Origin: Rhododendron vialii
Lineage: Eukaryota > Streptophyta > Magnoliopsida > Ericales > Ericaceae
Length of the DNA: 64,000 bases
Assembly: GCF_030253575.1 (NCBI RefSeq)
Contig: NC_080568.1
Span: forward strand, 29,198,001 to 29,262,000
Reading direction: 5' to 3'
In this document: one piece after another, positions 26,911-39,785 of the stretch
How the letters are laid out: every line of letters starts with the position of its first letter
How positions within the stretch are numbered: the stretch's first letter is position 1
The notes under the pieces: generated by a model
Database searches by the model: none
Seen by the model: the letters and a program-made list of their open reading frames with translations, nothing else
Told to the model about the DNA's origin: nothing
Position numbers and translations under genes: made by a program

Positions 26911-28752
26911 AGAGTTGTGAGTCTTGTGACCAGTGAATGAACCCTCTTGAATAATAAGTTGTCGCCGCATGGATTTCAAAGCATGCTCTGGCTTGACTTG
27001 AATGGGCTTGGTCAAGTCCCTCGAATAATCAAACTTTCCAAGGTTAGGGCGATTTGAAGTTCAAATTTTGAACTCGTTTGGCATTTACTCTTCTTGGGAC
27101 CTACCTGAGGCCACTTATTAAGACTTCGAAATATCGTACTTCTCACTCAATCATGTATTCTCTCCTCCATGTGGCAATACAAGTTCTATCATATATACTA
27201 CTTTTCGTTATGCAAACTCATTTGTTATTCGAATTATATATAATATGAGATTGGATCCTCGTATAATATGATTTCTTCATGGGATCACCACCACAGAAGG
27301 GAAATAGCACCCACCACAGTCAGTGTTTTGATTATTCGAGCTTTTGACGATTTCAATCAACAGAACATTGAGGGGAAAAAAAAGTTGATTAGACATTGAT
27401 AGTTACCTAAATGAATCGTATTTGTCTCGAGAGAATCGGATGAATTTCTAAAGGTCCATTTTCAATTATGATCGTATGGTTATCTATGACAGACATGGTT
27501 CAACGAAACACTTTCTGATATCTGATTAACTTGGCTTTTTACATGGATAACTAACATGTTAAAACTTAAAGAGTAACCTGTTTAAATCACTGAACTCCAA
27601 AGCCCTAGTTTTTTTTCATAAGTAAACCAAAGCACAGTTTAGAGGCGCTTGTACCACTGAACTCCAATGTTCACTTGTTTGGATCATTAACTTGATTATG
27701 TAAAAGGTATATCAAACATACAACAATAACAGTACACTTGTATAAACATGGATATATCTACATTGAACAAATAATTTTGAACTTACTTTACATGTTTCTC
27801 TTTCAATGAATGATAGATATACAAACAAACTCGAAATGTAATCTAGTCGGTGAGCAAGACACGATACTTTATGAGCTGACACGACACGCGCACTTGAGTG
27901 ATTGGATTAGACTATCACTTTGGAGCGTCGATACGGACACAATAAAATATGAGCACCACACGTGACGTGCACAATCACCACCCGAGCACAAAAATGTACC
28001 CTTTTCTTTATGTAGAAATGAAGTTGACCCATTTGATTCAATCGCGTAAAATTGAGATTTGCTCTTTCCATGATAAATTGGTTAACTTTGATAGTTTTGA
28101 AATATTGATTCTCTTAGTACTTCTTTTATTGTCACCAGTATACGACTCCGGCCAAATGTACAATTCAAGACTCGTTAATATATAGTTACAAAACCATCAT
28201 AACATAGATAAGTAATGTCCATTTCATGTTGGCTCTTACAAATTGACAAATCTTTGTTTCAACACTTAAAAGTGTATGTCCGCACGTACAATTTTTAGCT
28301 CTTATTATATTATTTTTTTTAACCTTAAGAGACCCGACTAATCGGGGTCATAATACGACAGGGGCACATGATAGTCATGACATGACACGGATTGTAGCGC
28401 ACCCTGCCCCAAGGCAAGTTGGGTCTAGAGTAATTTTGACATGGCATGACACAATAAAGTACGAAATTAAATAGGTCGACCGGCACTGAACTGTCCATTG
28501 GACACCTCCACACCATTCTACAAATCAACACGTCTGGGCTCCACGAACAAATAAAACCAAAAAAAGCCGGTTTTAGTTGGTTGCGAGAAGCGTCCGTTGG
28601 TTCCATACCAAACGCCAACACGGTTTCCACACCATGGTGGGCCCAATTCCGCCCCGTAAGGCTCCACCTCAACCCGCCACTAATCCCAACTTGACTGGCC
28701 CACTAGACCTTTTCCCCCTTTTCTAGATCATCAAGAAACGAACATTTCTCCC

Positions 28753-28975
28753 CGAAATCAAGTACCCCAGCCAAAAACGGATGCGAGGCGATCGATCAGA
28801 TCATTCATTTCGGCAATCAGTGGTTCGGATTTCGACCGAGTAATGAATGATTTAAATATATATATGCTCTCAGATTCAATTCGAATTGTCCGTGCCGAGA
28901 TGAATGACCACATGCCGCTTAGCACCAGTTTAGCAATGCCGCTTAGCACCAGTTTAGCAGCATCTCCCGATTTGT
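28753..28975 (-). repeat. GGGATGCTGCC-family element, copy 3, inverted
   Basis: Minus-strand reading starts CGGGAGATGCTGCTAAACTG and includes TCATTCATCTCGGCACGGAC and GATTGCCGAAATGAATGA. A 22-bp segment with GCTTAGCACCAGTTTAGCA is directly doubled at 28916-28960. Confidence 0.6.
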
Positions 28976-29164
28976 TTGGAAAATTTGCTCCTCATATAAT
29001 TGATTAAGATTCGATTTTTCGAGTCAAGTTGCAAAATAAGCAATTTCACGTGGATTTCCTAGTCCGGACGTCTCAACGTGAATGATGTATCTTTAAGAAT
29101 AACGAGGATAAATTAATCGACATATATATAAGTTGGCTCGAACAGCCCTACCATCAGGGGTGAT

Positions 29165-29315
29165 AGCCTATGGCTAAGTTGGTCAAGGCTTACTCCCTTT
29201 GGGTTTGGGTGGGGATAAGAGGTACCAAGTTCGAGTTGTGCCGACGGCTCTCGAATTTGGTCATTCTCCTCTGTTCGGCTTTAGCCCGCTAATTTTTGGT
29301 GGCACGATAGTTGCT
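29165..29315 (+). repeat. tRNA-headed SINE
   Basis: A-box TGGCTAAGTTGG near 29171 and B-box-like AAGTTCGAGTTGT near 29229, spaced as in tRNA-derived SINEs. Ends are not defined by a clear target duplication. Confidence 0.5.
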
Positions 29316-29634
29316 ATGGCTTTTTAATCCCTTTCCAGATCCACTGCAGTCTGAAGCTTCTATTATGAAACCCAAGGGAAAATTATTATGCCCGATCGCC
29401 CATTCCTCTATCCTTTTAAGCTTAGCAATAAAAAAGCTGATCCGAACAGTCTTCACGTCGAAAAAAACGGAACGAATATCCGAACAGCCTTCAGGTCGAA
29501 AAAAACGGAACGAATATCCGAATCATCAACAAGTCTCCGTTCTTACCCCCTTTCCCATGTTCAACAAATTCCCCACGGGCCCCACCCCACCATTTACGCC
29601 CTTCCCCTTCTCTCTCGCTCCTACTCTACCCGTC

Positions 29635-29642
29635 TATATAAA
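29635..29642 (+). promoter_or_regulatory. TATA box of the PB1 gene
   Basis: TATATAAA 107 bp before the ATG at 29742, followed by a CT-rich leader (29695-29731). Placement is typical for a plant promoter. Confidence 0.7.
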
Positions 29643-29741
29643 CCTATCGTATACGCATCGTTCTGGTTGAAGGTGCCTCAAGTCTACGAGCATCTTCTCT
29701 CTCTTAAACCTTCTCCCTCTCTCTCTCTCTCCTAAAAAGTC

Positions 29742-30476
29742 ATGACTGAAGCGTTGATTTCAAACAGCAACTCCACCAAAACAGTCAAGTTCCTCTACAG
29801 CTACGGCGGAAAAATCCTCCCCCGTTCCACCGACGGCAAGCTCCGTTACGTCGGCGGCCTCACCAGAGTCCTCGCAGTCGACCGTTCTGTCTCTTTCAAA
29901 GGTCCGTTCGTCGTCTTCGCGTTTCGTTTTTCCTTTTAGTTCTCGATTCCGTTAGGGATTTGAAATGTTTTTTAGAAAGCGAAGTGAATTTTGGATTGAT
30001 CTATAATTGCAGAGCTAATGGAGAAATTCGAAGAGCTCTGTGGACTCCCGATGCGTTTGAAGTGTAAATTGCCGAGCGAAGATCTGGACGTGTTGGTTTC
30101 GATCACCTGTGACGACGACCTCGCTAATGTCATGGACGAGTACGATCGGTTCTCGTCGTCCACGCACAAGGACGTGAAGATCACTACCGTGCTTTTTCCG
30201 ATTAGATCTCTGAAAACGATCTCTCCTGTTTCGAGCGTCGATGACTTGTGCTCTACTGGTTCCAGCGGCGAGTTCTCGTCGTACTCGGTGGCCCGTGTCC
30301 GTTCGGCGCCGCCGCGTAGCAGGGATTCGTCGCCGAAGTTAGGTTTTCGTGGTGGTGAAGTTCGGTATCGGCCTTGTTGTGAACAAGGAAGGATGCCTAG
30401 GCAGGTTTACCGTTGCTGTGAACAAGGAAGGCCTAGACAGGGCTATGTTACTCCTCGCTTGAACCGTTGCCAGTAA
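29742..30476 (+). CDS. Short PB1 (octicosapeptide/Phox/Bem1p) domain protein
   Basis: Two exons, 29742-29901 and 30013-30476; 207 aa. The PB1 domain covers about residues 12-110: basic strand KTVKFLYSYGGKILPRSTDG with RYVGG, then FKELMEKFEELCG and the acidic OPCA-like SITCDDDLANVMDEYD typical of plant PB1 proteins. Such domains make head-to-tail contacts with other PB1 proteins. The tail (110-207) is Ser/Arg-rich and ends with two imperfect repeats of CCEQGR-(M)PRQ, giving an unusual paired-Cys pattern. It matches the small plant PB1 family of about 180-220 aa without other domains; partners unknown. A clear TATA box and CT leader precede it. Confidence 0.9.
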
Positions 30477-31226
30477 TCCAGAAGACGATGACGATAACTA
30501 TACATACATATGAAAATAGGAAAGTACCAGTAGTATAAGATATGGACAAGGAAAAAAGAGTAGAATTAGGGATCAGAAAAAGAGCCGGAAAAAAACTCGA
30601 GTCATACAATTTGTGTGGTTAGGATCGTGGATTTTTTGATTTCTCGAGGACTGAATTTGATTTCGACGTTTTTTGTGGTGGTGATTGTCAATTCAGTTCA
30701 GTCCAAAATTGATTCATTTGTTGAACTTGCGGCTGTGCCTATCTTCTCCGCGTCATCGTTTGGGAAGGAGACAAATTGCACCGTTAGGGTTCCGTGAAAC
30801 TGCCGTAATTTGTGGTCCCGGTCATTTTTGCCGCCTCTATCTTATTGGTTGGTCCTTGTGCGTGTGCCGTTGGGGTCATCCAAACGGGGTTTCCGTTCAC
30901 ACGTTATCACTCCCCCGTTAACTTTGTGCTTGTTTTTGGCACGCGTGTGAAGAGCACTGGGATTTCTTTATGTGTATTTGATTGATGATTTGTTGAGCAA
31001 ATTAACTTTTGATTTGTTTGGTTGATTTGTTTTGCAGATGAGGAGAAGGTGGGAATCAATCAATGCCCGTCAAGTGGGGAAAGTTGCCAAAGGGAAAGCT
31101 TATTCGTGGAGGATTCCTTGGCTTTTTGACAATTGCCGAAATTTCGGCAGGATATTTTTTGGACTGTCCCGAATAACGTCTGAAAACAAATCTTGGAAAT
31201 AGCCAAACAAAAATGCTACGGACATA

Positions 31227-31449
31227 CTCCCTCCGTCCCAAATTTTTTTTATCCGATCCGTAAAATGGAGTGTTAAAAATAATATAATTTTTGCAAGAAA
31301 AAATCAAAAGTTTTTCAACAACTTACTAGATATCAATATCAATGAGTATTTTTAATTTGTGAAAAAAAATTGAATTTTTTTTTGAAAAAATTATATTATT
31401 TTTAACACTCCGTTTTGCGGACCGGAAAAAGAATTTGGGACGGAGGGAA
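31227..31449. repeat. Stowaway MITE
   Basis: CTCCCTCCGTCCCAAATTTT at the left end and its inverse at the right, with TA flanks; arms extend over most of the 223 bp (…CGGTCCGTAAAAC-type inner match). Confidence 0.9.
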
Positions 31450-32400
31450 TACATAAAAGTATACGGATTTGGACGTAGATGTGTGTGGGATTCACAAATA
31501 AAATGATTCTGAACGCATCTGTGCCTGAATATGTTCACTTTTATACCCGTAGCATTGCTCATTACCAAAAACGCGGGGCCCTTAAAATATGCATTTGAGG
31601 TTTGAACGTTTGGGGTACAGTTGCGAGGTTAAGGTCACAAATTTGAGTATATTGCTATGCACAAATAGGGTATATATTTCGCCTGCGAATGGAAAAAATT
31701 TAAAGATCGACCCCTTCAACTTTTGTTTATGGCTGTAAGTCTCAGTGTCAAGCTCATTTTCTTCAAAGAAATCAGCGGACAAGTTGTATTTTCAAAAAAA
31801 ATACAACTACTCAAAAACTACTCTGTTGAAAAGTCTACTTAGACCCTGTTGGCTAAAAAAAAAAATCCAGAAAAAGTCAATAAGTCGAATTAAATAAGTA
31901 AACTCATTCTTCGGATGTTTGTTCAATAGCCGACCTTAATCATATTGTGGTCTCTTTTAGAAATGATGGATCCATTAAAAAAGAAAAAATGCTAGGGACA
32001 AAGAAAATTTATTCCGAAAGTATCCCGAAAAGAGTAACTAGTGGTTGAGATTCACTATGATGTGTGTGACTCAATTATCAAAGTAACTCTCAATCATGTA
32101 TTGCTTTTTTCGGGGTACTTTTGGAGTAAGTTTTTTTTTACCTAGCATTCGTCTTTAGAAAGAAGACTGGTACGGTCCATAAAAATGATAAAAAGTGTTC
32201 ATGAAATTGTAAACATTGTGAATATGGACTATTGATTATAGTTTTATGGACACTTTCATTGATTTTTTCCATCATGTATCCCTAGCATTTTTTATTAAAA
32301 AAAGAACAGCAATTCATCAAATCAAATCGGTGGGGGACCCATCAGCAGACCCCAACCAACTATGTTGGATTCATCTGATCTGGTAAGAGTAGAGCTGAGC

Positions 32401-32460
32401 TTTTTTTTTTTTTTTTGCCACAGCGATACATATCAGCGGGGGTTAGTGGGAGTGTTAGAG
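32401..32460 (-). repeat. 5'-truncated SINE copy
   Basis: Minus-strand reading has CCCACTAACCCCCGCTGATA and CGCTGTGGC followed by an A-run of 16, matching the 3' end of the element at 3041-3160. Confidence 0.55.
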
Positions 32461-33370
32461 TTAGCACAGGAAGACCAAAAGATTAATTAACAATAGGAAC
32501 GTGGGAGAATTTGTCCAAGTCGGGGGTGAGGCTTTAACAAATTAAAGAAAGAAGCGGAAGGAAATTCTGATTCGTATTTTGGGTGAATTAATAATGCGTG
32601 GCACGTTATATTAATATGCTCTTTGAGGTTTGAACTGTGAACAACAATCTTTCCAAGATCGAGGATTAAAAAAAAAAGATATTCTTCCGGCTAAAGATCG
32701 GAATCTCAAAAAGAATTACGAGTGGGGTGCCATATGACAAGTGCCCGATAGGTTTAGGCCGCCATTCTTTCTAAAAAATTTACTAAAAGACAAAAAAAAA
32801 TATTACTCCTTAAATAGCTGGTGATTTTGTTTTTTGGTGTTGCTTTATACTCCATATTCATTTTTTTAAACTTTGATTCACATTTTTTTACTTTTGTTAT
32901 TCTTCTCGGTGGGACGAATGATTAATTCCAAAACATACAACGGAAACTAAACAAAAAATTGAGAAAAGTAGTAAAAAATACCGGAAAAAAAAAATACCGG
33001 ACCAATCCTGCACTGCTCTATCTACATTTTGGTAAATTGTTTCATTTGTAGAACTAGTTAAAAACATCATTCATGTAAAACTAATCCTGCATTGCATCTA
33101 ACTAATAAAAAAGCGGATCCATTTTTGAGATTTTAACCCAAGTCCTAGCGAGCCGCTGTTAACGCTGAAAATGTTCTTGACGGATATTAATTATCAAAAT
33201 ATGTCCTTACCCGTCATTTTCCCCTCTTGATTTTAAGAGAGAAGGATCTGTCCTGCGTGCGGTCAACCGGTATTTTCCAAGAGTTAAATTTACTTAGAGA
33301 ACTTCTTGTCTAGAAAAATGAGTCAATTTCATGCAATAACAAGCAGAAAACTAAGCGAAAAAACAAGTTT

Positions 33371-33466
33371 ACAGGGTCGATAGCAAACTGAAAAGCATAC
33401 TCTATATGTAAGCAAACAAGAAGGTTTCACAGGGTCGATAGCAAACTGAAAAGCATACTCTATATG
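33371..33466 (+). repeat. 38-bp direct repeat
   Basis: The block starting CAGGGTCGATAGCAAACTGA occurs at 33371-33408 and again, identically, at 33429-33466 with a 20-base spacer. It lies just past the stop codon side of the minus-strand acidic-protein gene, perhaps in its 3' UTR. Confidence 0.85.
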
Positions 33467-33586
33467 TTTATTAGGCATCGAATGATAAACAAAATCCCTC
33501 AATCTATGTAACCTGATTGTTTTGTACCAAGGAAACTAAAAAAAAAAAAAAAAAAACAAACAAACAAAAGCAGCGGCACGAAACAA

Positions 33587-36500
33587 TTAACCTGTTTCCT
33601 GCTCAAAATCATCCCCTTCCGACTCATCTGCATTGTCGGCTTCTTCATCATCTGCGTCATTGTCATAATCTTCTTTATCATTCTCGACGGATGTTTTCCC
33701 AATCACTATTAAGTTGCTATTCGTCTTTCTGATTTCATTCAACTGAAGCAATATTTACACCGATGTCAGTAACCCACCATTCTCAGAGAACGAAATACAA
33801 GTAGAAACAGTGTCTGTGTATCAGGATCATGTATCATATCATAATATCCATAAGAATTTTAAATAGGATAAAATACTATAAATGCTTCTGATAACTATAT
33901 GAGCAATTAGGATACAAGTGATTCATCCCATATCTGACCAAATCACAAGCTAGACTTCCCTTACTGCTACCAATACCTGTATGTCAAATATAGCACTGGA
34001 TACACAACTTAGAGCGACATTGCAGACACAAACATGGGAAATTTTGAACGCAGATTGAACGGCACAAAATCCATCTCTATCAATCTACACCAATTGATTA
34101 GATGTATAAAGAGGAAGATAAGGAGTGCAGATTTTTGTTGGGTGAACCCAATTAAGGCCCACATAAGAGCATCTCCAACCCAACTCTTCAAATTGAAGGG
34201 TCAAAATAGCGGTTTTTCACTCAAATAGTGAGAATGAATAACGCAACCATTCACATCAACACCAACCCAATTAAACATTTCAATCTCTGCTTTTCTAAAA
34301 CATTCATCTCTCCAAAACTCAAAATAAAAAATAAAAAAATCTCCAAAATTTAGATTTTCGCTTGTTTAAATATTACCTAAATATATTAAAAATTGGTCTC
34401 ATCTAACAGGTATTGTGAATTCATTTCTAATGGTACTAATTTTATAAAGTTCAATTACAACATCACAAATTATATGCATTTTGACGTGCAAATTTAATTT
34501 GGAGAGTGTTCATTTCTCCATGTATATATAGAGGATCAAACTTGATTTTTCATTTTGAAGAATGGAAATGAAGCATGGTTGGAGAGCTTGCATTCCTGAT
34601 TTTGAAGATTTGAGGACTGATTTTGAAGAAATGAAGGTATGGTTGGAGATGCACATCAGTGACCCGAACACAATTAAGTCAGGGTGGATAACCAAATTGA
34701 TACTTGTGCAATTATTAATCAATAGATTGCTTGCAACCAAGAATTCCCCAACATGATTAGTACGGCAAGAAAACCACCACCAGAAAGTATACATTCTCAA
34801 CACCGTGCAGACTAGGTTTCTAAGAGGAACACCAAGGAAAATATGTTGAAAATGCTAGATCATAGCAATCCAGGAAAGTTTAACATCACCATCACCCAAA
34901 TTCAAGCACATTTCAATCCCTTGTCACCTCCAAGTCTCCTGGTAAATGTCAATGAAGGATGCATACATGAAGTGATGAAGCATTTGTTTCTTTTCATACA
35001 AAAAGTAAGCTCCATCCATGATCGGGTTGCTAAAATGTCACTCCACTATAATCCAAATCAACTGCAAACTTTGTGCTTTTCTAGGTCAAAATGACTACGA
35101 ATTGGTATAACCACATCCCTTACCTTGGTTGAAATAAACTCATCTTGAAGTGCATATTATCTTCTCAATTAAATAAGATAGGAACAAAGTTTAGAGAAGT
35201 ATAGTGCAACTACAATGATTGGAATTTGAATTTGAAACATGTAAAACCAACGCAATGCAACAGCACATTTTATTTGTGGTTAGACAGTGATGGTTAGCTT
35301 CAATCACAACATAACATGTGTTGCAATACGAGGGTGGAGTAAATGGCCTATCCTTTTTGCTACATGAAGTAAAAAGTATAGCTATAGATCTTTTAGGGTA
35401 AAGACACACATAGGTATCTATCAACTCAAAACACTAAGCAGATTCATGCTACGGCCCATGAGTTTTGTTAGGTTCTTCTTTCAAAAATAATGGAAGAAAA
35501 TAATGTAAATACCCATAATATGTAGGTTACGCACACCCTAGTTATACATGAACACAGCTTCTGGCGTTATATACACAGAGCTCCGTATATGCAACAATAT
35601 GGTATAAATGTATAAGATTATGCAAGTATAAACACTGATTGTTAACAGTTGACACTAGAATTAAATATATACAAACAGCATAATTTAACAGTTGCAGGTT
35701 ATATAAGCTTGAATCACTAGCACTATACAATAGAAAAAGCCCAGCAGTGTGGGAACCAACTAGAAGAAAGCACCCAGTAAGGACAACAGTATGAATCACG
35801 TCACCACCTAAAGCCATAGTCAACCATCAATGCACCTTCTGCTCTTCCCGTAATCATAATGAAGATAAGACGACAGTAAGCTAGTTCTTTTGTGTGCGGA
35901 CAAGATTCTAGCACATCCATACTCACAAGCAAGCATTCAGGGTAAGAGAGCCAACGGAAAACGACCAAACCACAACTAGGATTCCCTTTTTCCTAAACCC
36001 AAGCGGGATAAATCTAGTGCACGTTCATTCATATAAAAATATGATCATATTGATCACCGACACCCTGCATTGAAGGGACCAACTCAGGGAATAGGAATAG
36101 GATCACCAACACAACAACCACATGCCCCAATGGTGCAGATCCTTCACTGCCTGGAAGAATTATATGGGCTCTGAAGTGTCCCTGGTCCTTTCTCCAAACT
36201 CAAGAGCTGGGTTTCCATTCATCATTTTGACAGATCCAATGAATCACAAAACAAATCATGTTTGGCGAGACTTATCAAAAAAAAAAAAATCATGTTCGGC
36301 GAGTCAAACCCACATGTGACTAAATGGCTGGTGACAATCCCCTCTCACACTAGTCCTCATTACTCTCAAGTCAACTAATTGATCATGGAGACAATTATTT
36401 GGGTTCTGCGGTATATGAATACCAATTTTAGTATCACGGTCATAATGCTCATTCACCGCTAGGCAGTTTAGACCACACAACCATGCAAATCTCCAAATCT

Positions 36501-37580
36501 AAAACTTCTTGCCAGATTAAAACCACAACCCTCACAACACGCATCCTGAATGTTAAAACTCCTTGAAATTAAACATTAATACGATGTTGTATTGGTTTAA
36601 ACTATTTGGAATTTTGGACCTCCCTCTGTAGAATCACCACAGTAACCCTAACTAGACCAAACAACCAAGCCAAATTAGCGGTTCTAAAACTCCTTGTTTG
36701 ATCAAAAACATATCCTTCACGTCATGAAAACAGCTAAACATCACTATCACAACTTATCCTCTTCTGCCAACAAAACAGAATACTGGCATGCATAGTTATC
36801 TTTCACCAAAACACAACAAAATAAAGAAACTACAGCATCAAGTCCACATCCAAACCCAACTCAAAATACCAACAAAAAAAAAAACTCAGGACTGGCACAA
36901 TCTCAAATTGAACAGAATTTTGCTAGACTTGTGAGGTATAACATAGCTAGGGCTATAAACGAACCGAGCCGAGCTTGGGCTCGAGTTTTAGGCTCATTTA
37001 CTAAAAGAGCAAGCTTAACACTCAAAACTCAGCTCGTGTGTATAGGCCCGGCTCGTTTAAAAAGAGGCTCGTTAAGTAAATTAGCCAAGCTCAGCTCGTT
37101 AAGAGCTCGGCTCGAGTTTTAGGCTCATTTAGTAAACGAGCCCAGCTCGAACACGACTCAGCTTGTTAAGTAAATTAGCTTAACGGCTCGGCTCAAGTTT
37201 TAGGCTCATTTAGTAAACGAGCCCAGCTCGAACACGACTCGGCTCGTTTGCACCCCTAAATTTATTCTGTCACATAACCTAATTAATTGGTTCCCATTTT
37301 GATTAAAGGATGTGAAGCGATAAAGGAACAATCTAATTAGAGAATTTACACACCATCAACAGTTAGGCAATGTAACGGCGCGTAATTGAAGAATTAAGTG
37401 ATCGCATAGAGAGTTTGAATTAGGCTTATCGTATATGACCTTGTCTTCAAAATCGGACTCTTCCATGGCGAGGAGGAGCTCGTCGCTTGGGGGCTGAGGC
37501 CACTGAGCGGGGAGCAGAAACGACGTCGGAATCATCCTCGTCGACCATGGGTACTGTGTCATGAACGCCGGATACTGCAA

Positions 37581-37583
<3 letters not shown>
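33587..37583 (-). CDS. Small protein with acidic C-terminus, two exons, unknown function
   Basis: Exon 1 37440-37583 and exon 2 33587-33742 join in phase 0 to 99 aa. Exon 1 starts MLQYPAFMTQYPWSTRMIPT, then FLLPAQWPQPPSDELLLAME and ESDFEDK. Exon 2 gives LNEIRKTNSNLIVIGKTSVE, then an acidic tail rich in Asp/Glu ending EGDDFEQETG. Splice sites are AAG/GTCATA and CTTCAG. I believe this is a conserved plant family because of its sharply bounded, non-repetitive N-terminal half, but I know no function. The lone intron is 3.7 kb, very large for such a small gene, and holds two transposon-like insertions. A GA repeat abuts the start codon. No signal peptide or membrane segment. Confidence 0.75.
34167..34654. 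repeat. Tourist/PIF-like MITE
   Basis: Left end GAGCATCTCCAACC after TAA, right end GGTTGGAGATGC. The right target copy has decayed. It sits inside the large intron of the acidic-protein gene. Confidence 0.55.
36948..37260. repeat. TIR element with CTCGAG/GGCTC internal repeats
   Basis: Left TAGGGCTATAAACGAACCGA and right CGGCTCGTTTGCACCCCTAA are inverse ends. The interior repeats a block of about 65 bp (TTTTAGGCTCATTTAGTAAA followed by CGAGCCCAGCTCGAACACGA) two to three times. Typical of the widespread TAGGGGTGTAAACGAGC plant MITEs, often counted as hAT-like. Confidence 0.65.

Positions 37584-37626
<43 letters not shown>
37584..37626 (-). repeat. GA repeat in the 5' leader of the acidic-protein gene
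   Basis: About 21 GA units on the coding strand ending directly at the ATG (37581-37583). Possible binding tract for GA-repeat (BPC) factors, or slippage-prone leader. Confidence 0.8.
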
Positions 37627-37628
<2 letters not shown>

Positions 37629-38251
37629 TCCTCTTCGAACGAAGATTTGGGCGTGTTTGAATTTCTGGACGTGGAAGGGAAAATGTCTCAAGGTCTGTTT
37701 GGATTACGGGCTCGCTTTGGACTCAATTTTGATGTTTTCCTTTCTTTTGAACCGATTCCGGGCTTATTCTAGAGGCCCACTTCAAATGTCGAAGACTCGA
37801 CCAAAGTCGTTGATTTTGTAGAGCTCGTCGAGATACTCGTGCTGGAAATCTTACATTTATACTCTTTTTGCCCCAAATTTTTGGTCTCTACGATTTTACA
37901 TCCAATTTTTAATAAAATATTATTTTATAGAAATAATGAAAACCTATTAAAACAAGATCTATGTTACTTTAGAGAGAAGCTTTCCCTGATGCTCTTTCCT
38001 GGCCCGGTCAATGTGGGTGGACTACAGACTCAGCAAGTCCCAGTGCACAAATTACCCAAAGAAGAGAGAATTCTGGGCCGGTCCTATTTTCTTAGTTCAT
38101 GGCTTGGGAGATCCGTCCTCTGTATGTGAAAGGCTGTATAGGTCCTTTGACGTGCATTTTTACAATATTATCGCGATTCGCACATGCACGGAACACTCTT
38201 TCCGCTGTCAATTTCTCTCTTTTGTCCGTCTCTCCCGGTCACTAGATAGTA

Positions 38252-38465
38252 CTCCCTCCATCCCATAATATTTGTCCGGTCCCAAAACGGAGACGTAAAA
38301 ATAATCCTATTTTTGTAAGAAAAGTTGAAAAAAAATTTAACAATTTACTAGATCTCGACGAGTTCTTTTAACTTATGAAAAAAATTTAAATTTTTTCTCG
38401 AAAGAAATGCATTATTTTATAGTCCTCGTTTTACGGACCGGACAAATATTATGGAATGGAAGGAG
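38252..38465. repeat. Stowaway MITE
   Basis: CTCCCTCCATCCCATAATAT and inverse end, TA flanks, 214 bp. Confidence 0.88.
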
Positions 38466-39392
38466 TAGATACATACAAAGCGCATCTATGGAACAACGGC
38501 GGTAGAAGAGGCCAAGGCCAAAAAGGGACGTCAAGGTGCTACTTCCCCGTCTCTCCCTCTCTGCGTGGTCCGTAGCCCTTAGAAGAAAGTACATAGCTGA
38601 TAAGGTCCTGTCCATATATTTGCCTATTAAAAAAACAAAAAGGTCCTATCCATATAGTTATCTCAAGAATACCCCTTGAAATGTGCCCTCGCGCGCATTA
38701 ATGTTCTTTGTTCCATATGTCGGCCCACTCATGTCACATTTCTCGTGAATTAGAATTAATTGCTTTTCTTTTCTCTTTCATTTATTACTAACCTCATGTA
38801 ATTTTAGCATCTCTCCCTCTCTCTTTCTGCGTCAGTGTCCCTCTCTCCCCCTCTCTCTCTCTTCGTTCTTCTCTCTCTTCGCTCTTCCCCTGAACAAACA
38901 GATTTGGGATCCGCTAGGAATTATCCCTCAACTAATCTCCTCAGCGGTTCTGTCAAATGCAGATCATCCACGCCGGAAACAAAAAATTCATAAAAAATTA
39001 TTTTTTTTACAGTCTAACTCTAAGAACCGAGCTTTAATTAATTGTGTGGAGTAGATATCCACCAACTAACCGAACTAGCTCTTTGCCGAAAAACGTTGGC
39101 CAATTGTTTGTTCAAAAAACTAGTCCAACTGCGGCTTTTCTTCCAAGGGGAAAATTCGTTGGAATTGATTATTTTCGGCCTACTTTGTGCCATTTATCAT
39201 TTCAACGCCTTCTAGAGGGCAAGTTTATAAAGTCAACAGTCTATCAAGGGGCAGATCAATTTTCGAACATTTTCCTGTTAATAACAATCTTTCATAAAGA
39301 TCATTAAAATTTCGCTGTCGAGAAAGTTCAGGAACACAACACTCTGACTAGTATTTTGTACAACATGTTAATGCGGTGGTGTCTCGTCAGTT

Positions 39393-39576
39393 AGACCTTG
39401 TTCGTTTTGGGTATTTTGGATTTATCGGTTATGAGTGTAGAGAAAAGTAGAGTAATGATTAGAGAGAGATAGAGAGAAAAATGAAAATAATGATTGGAGA
39501 TATGGGTAATTAGTGGAGAGAAAAATAGGGTAATAATTACAAATCAAAAACTAAAATACCCAACCAATCGGGCTCT
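39393..39576. repeat. TIR MITE with GAGAGATAGAGAGA core
   Basis: Ends GACCTTGTTCGTTTTGGGTA and inverse CCCAACCAATCGGGCTC; interior AGAGAGATAGAGAGAAAAAT. It abuts the Stowaway element starting at 39581. Confidence 0.6.
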
Positions 39577-39580
39577 AATA

Positions 39581-39785
39581 CTCTCTCAATGCCAAATCAT
39601 TTGCTTCGATCACAAAACGAGATCTCAAAAAAATAAAAAAAAAATCCCATTGAAATTCCAAAAAAGAGAGAGGTATCATGAGTTCCTTTGATTTATGTAA
39701 TTTTCCCCAAATTTTGGTTTAAAAAATGTATTATTTTTTAACTTCTCATTTTGTAGATTGCGTGAACAATTTGGAATGGAGGGAG
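39581..39785. repeat. Stowaway MITE, diverged
   Basis: Left CTCTCTCAATGCCAAATCAT, right AATTTGGAATGGAGGGAG, TA on both sides; 205 bp. Confidence 0.75.

Larger units (their letters stand above)
24927..29634. other. 4.7-kb gene desert between helicase and PB1 gene
   Basis: Helicase leader near 24930-25090, then AT-rich DNA without a recognisable gene. The longest minus-strand frame (28325-28672, 115 codons) has no motif and odd composition. Holds two GGGATGCTGCC-type elements and a tRNA-headed SINE. Confidence 0.6.
30477..33586. other. 3.1-kb intergenic DNA, no gene seen
   Basis: Begins with the PB1 gene 3' flank; 30680-31200 has several short frames without motifs. Contains a Stowaway MITE (31227-31449), an inverted SINE 3' end (32401-32460) and a 38-bp direct repeat (33371-33466). 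The remainder is A/T-run-rich. Confidence 0.6.

Noticed and set aside
28325-28672. 115-codon minus-strand frame
   Set aside because: Has no motif, no leader or splice context, and lies in repeat-rich DNA.
29311-29735. Two overlapping plus frames of 115-119 codons before the PB1 gene
   Set aside because: They span the TATA box and CT leader of the PB1 gene and lack any domain; the frames also include a local direct repeat.
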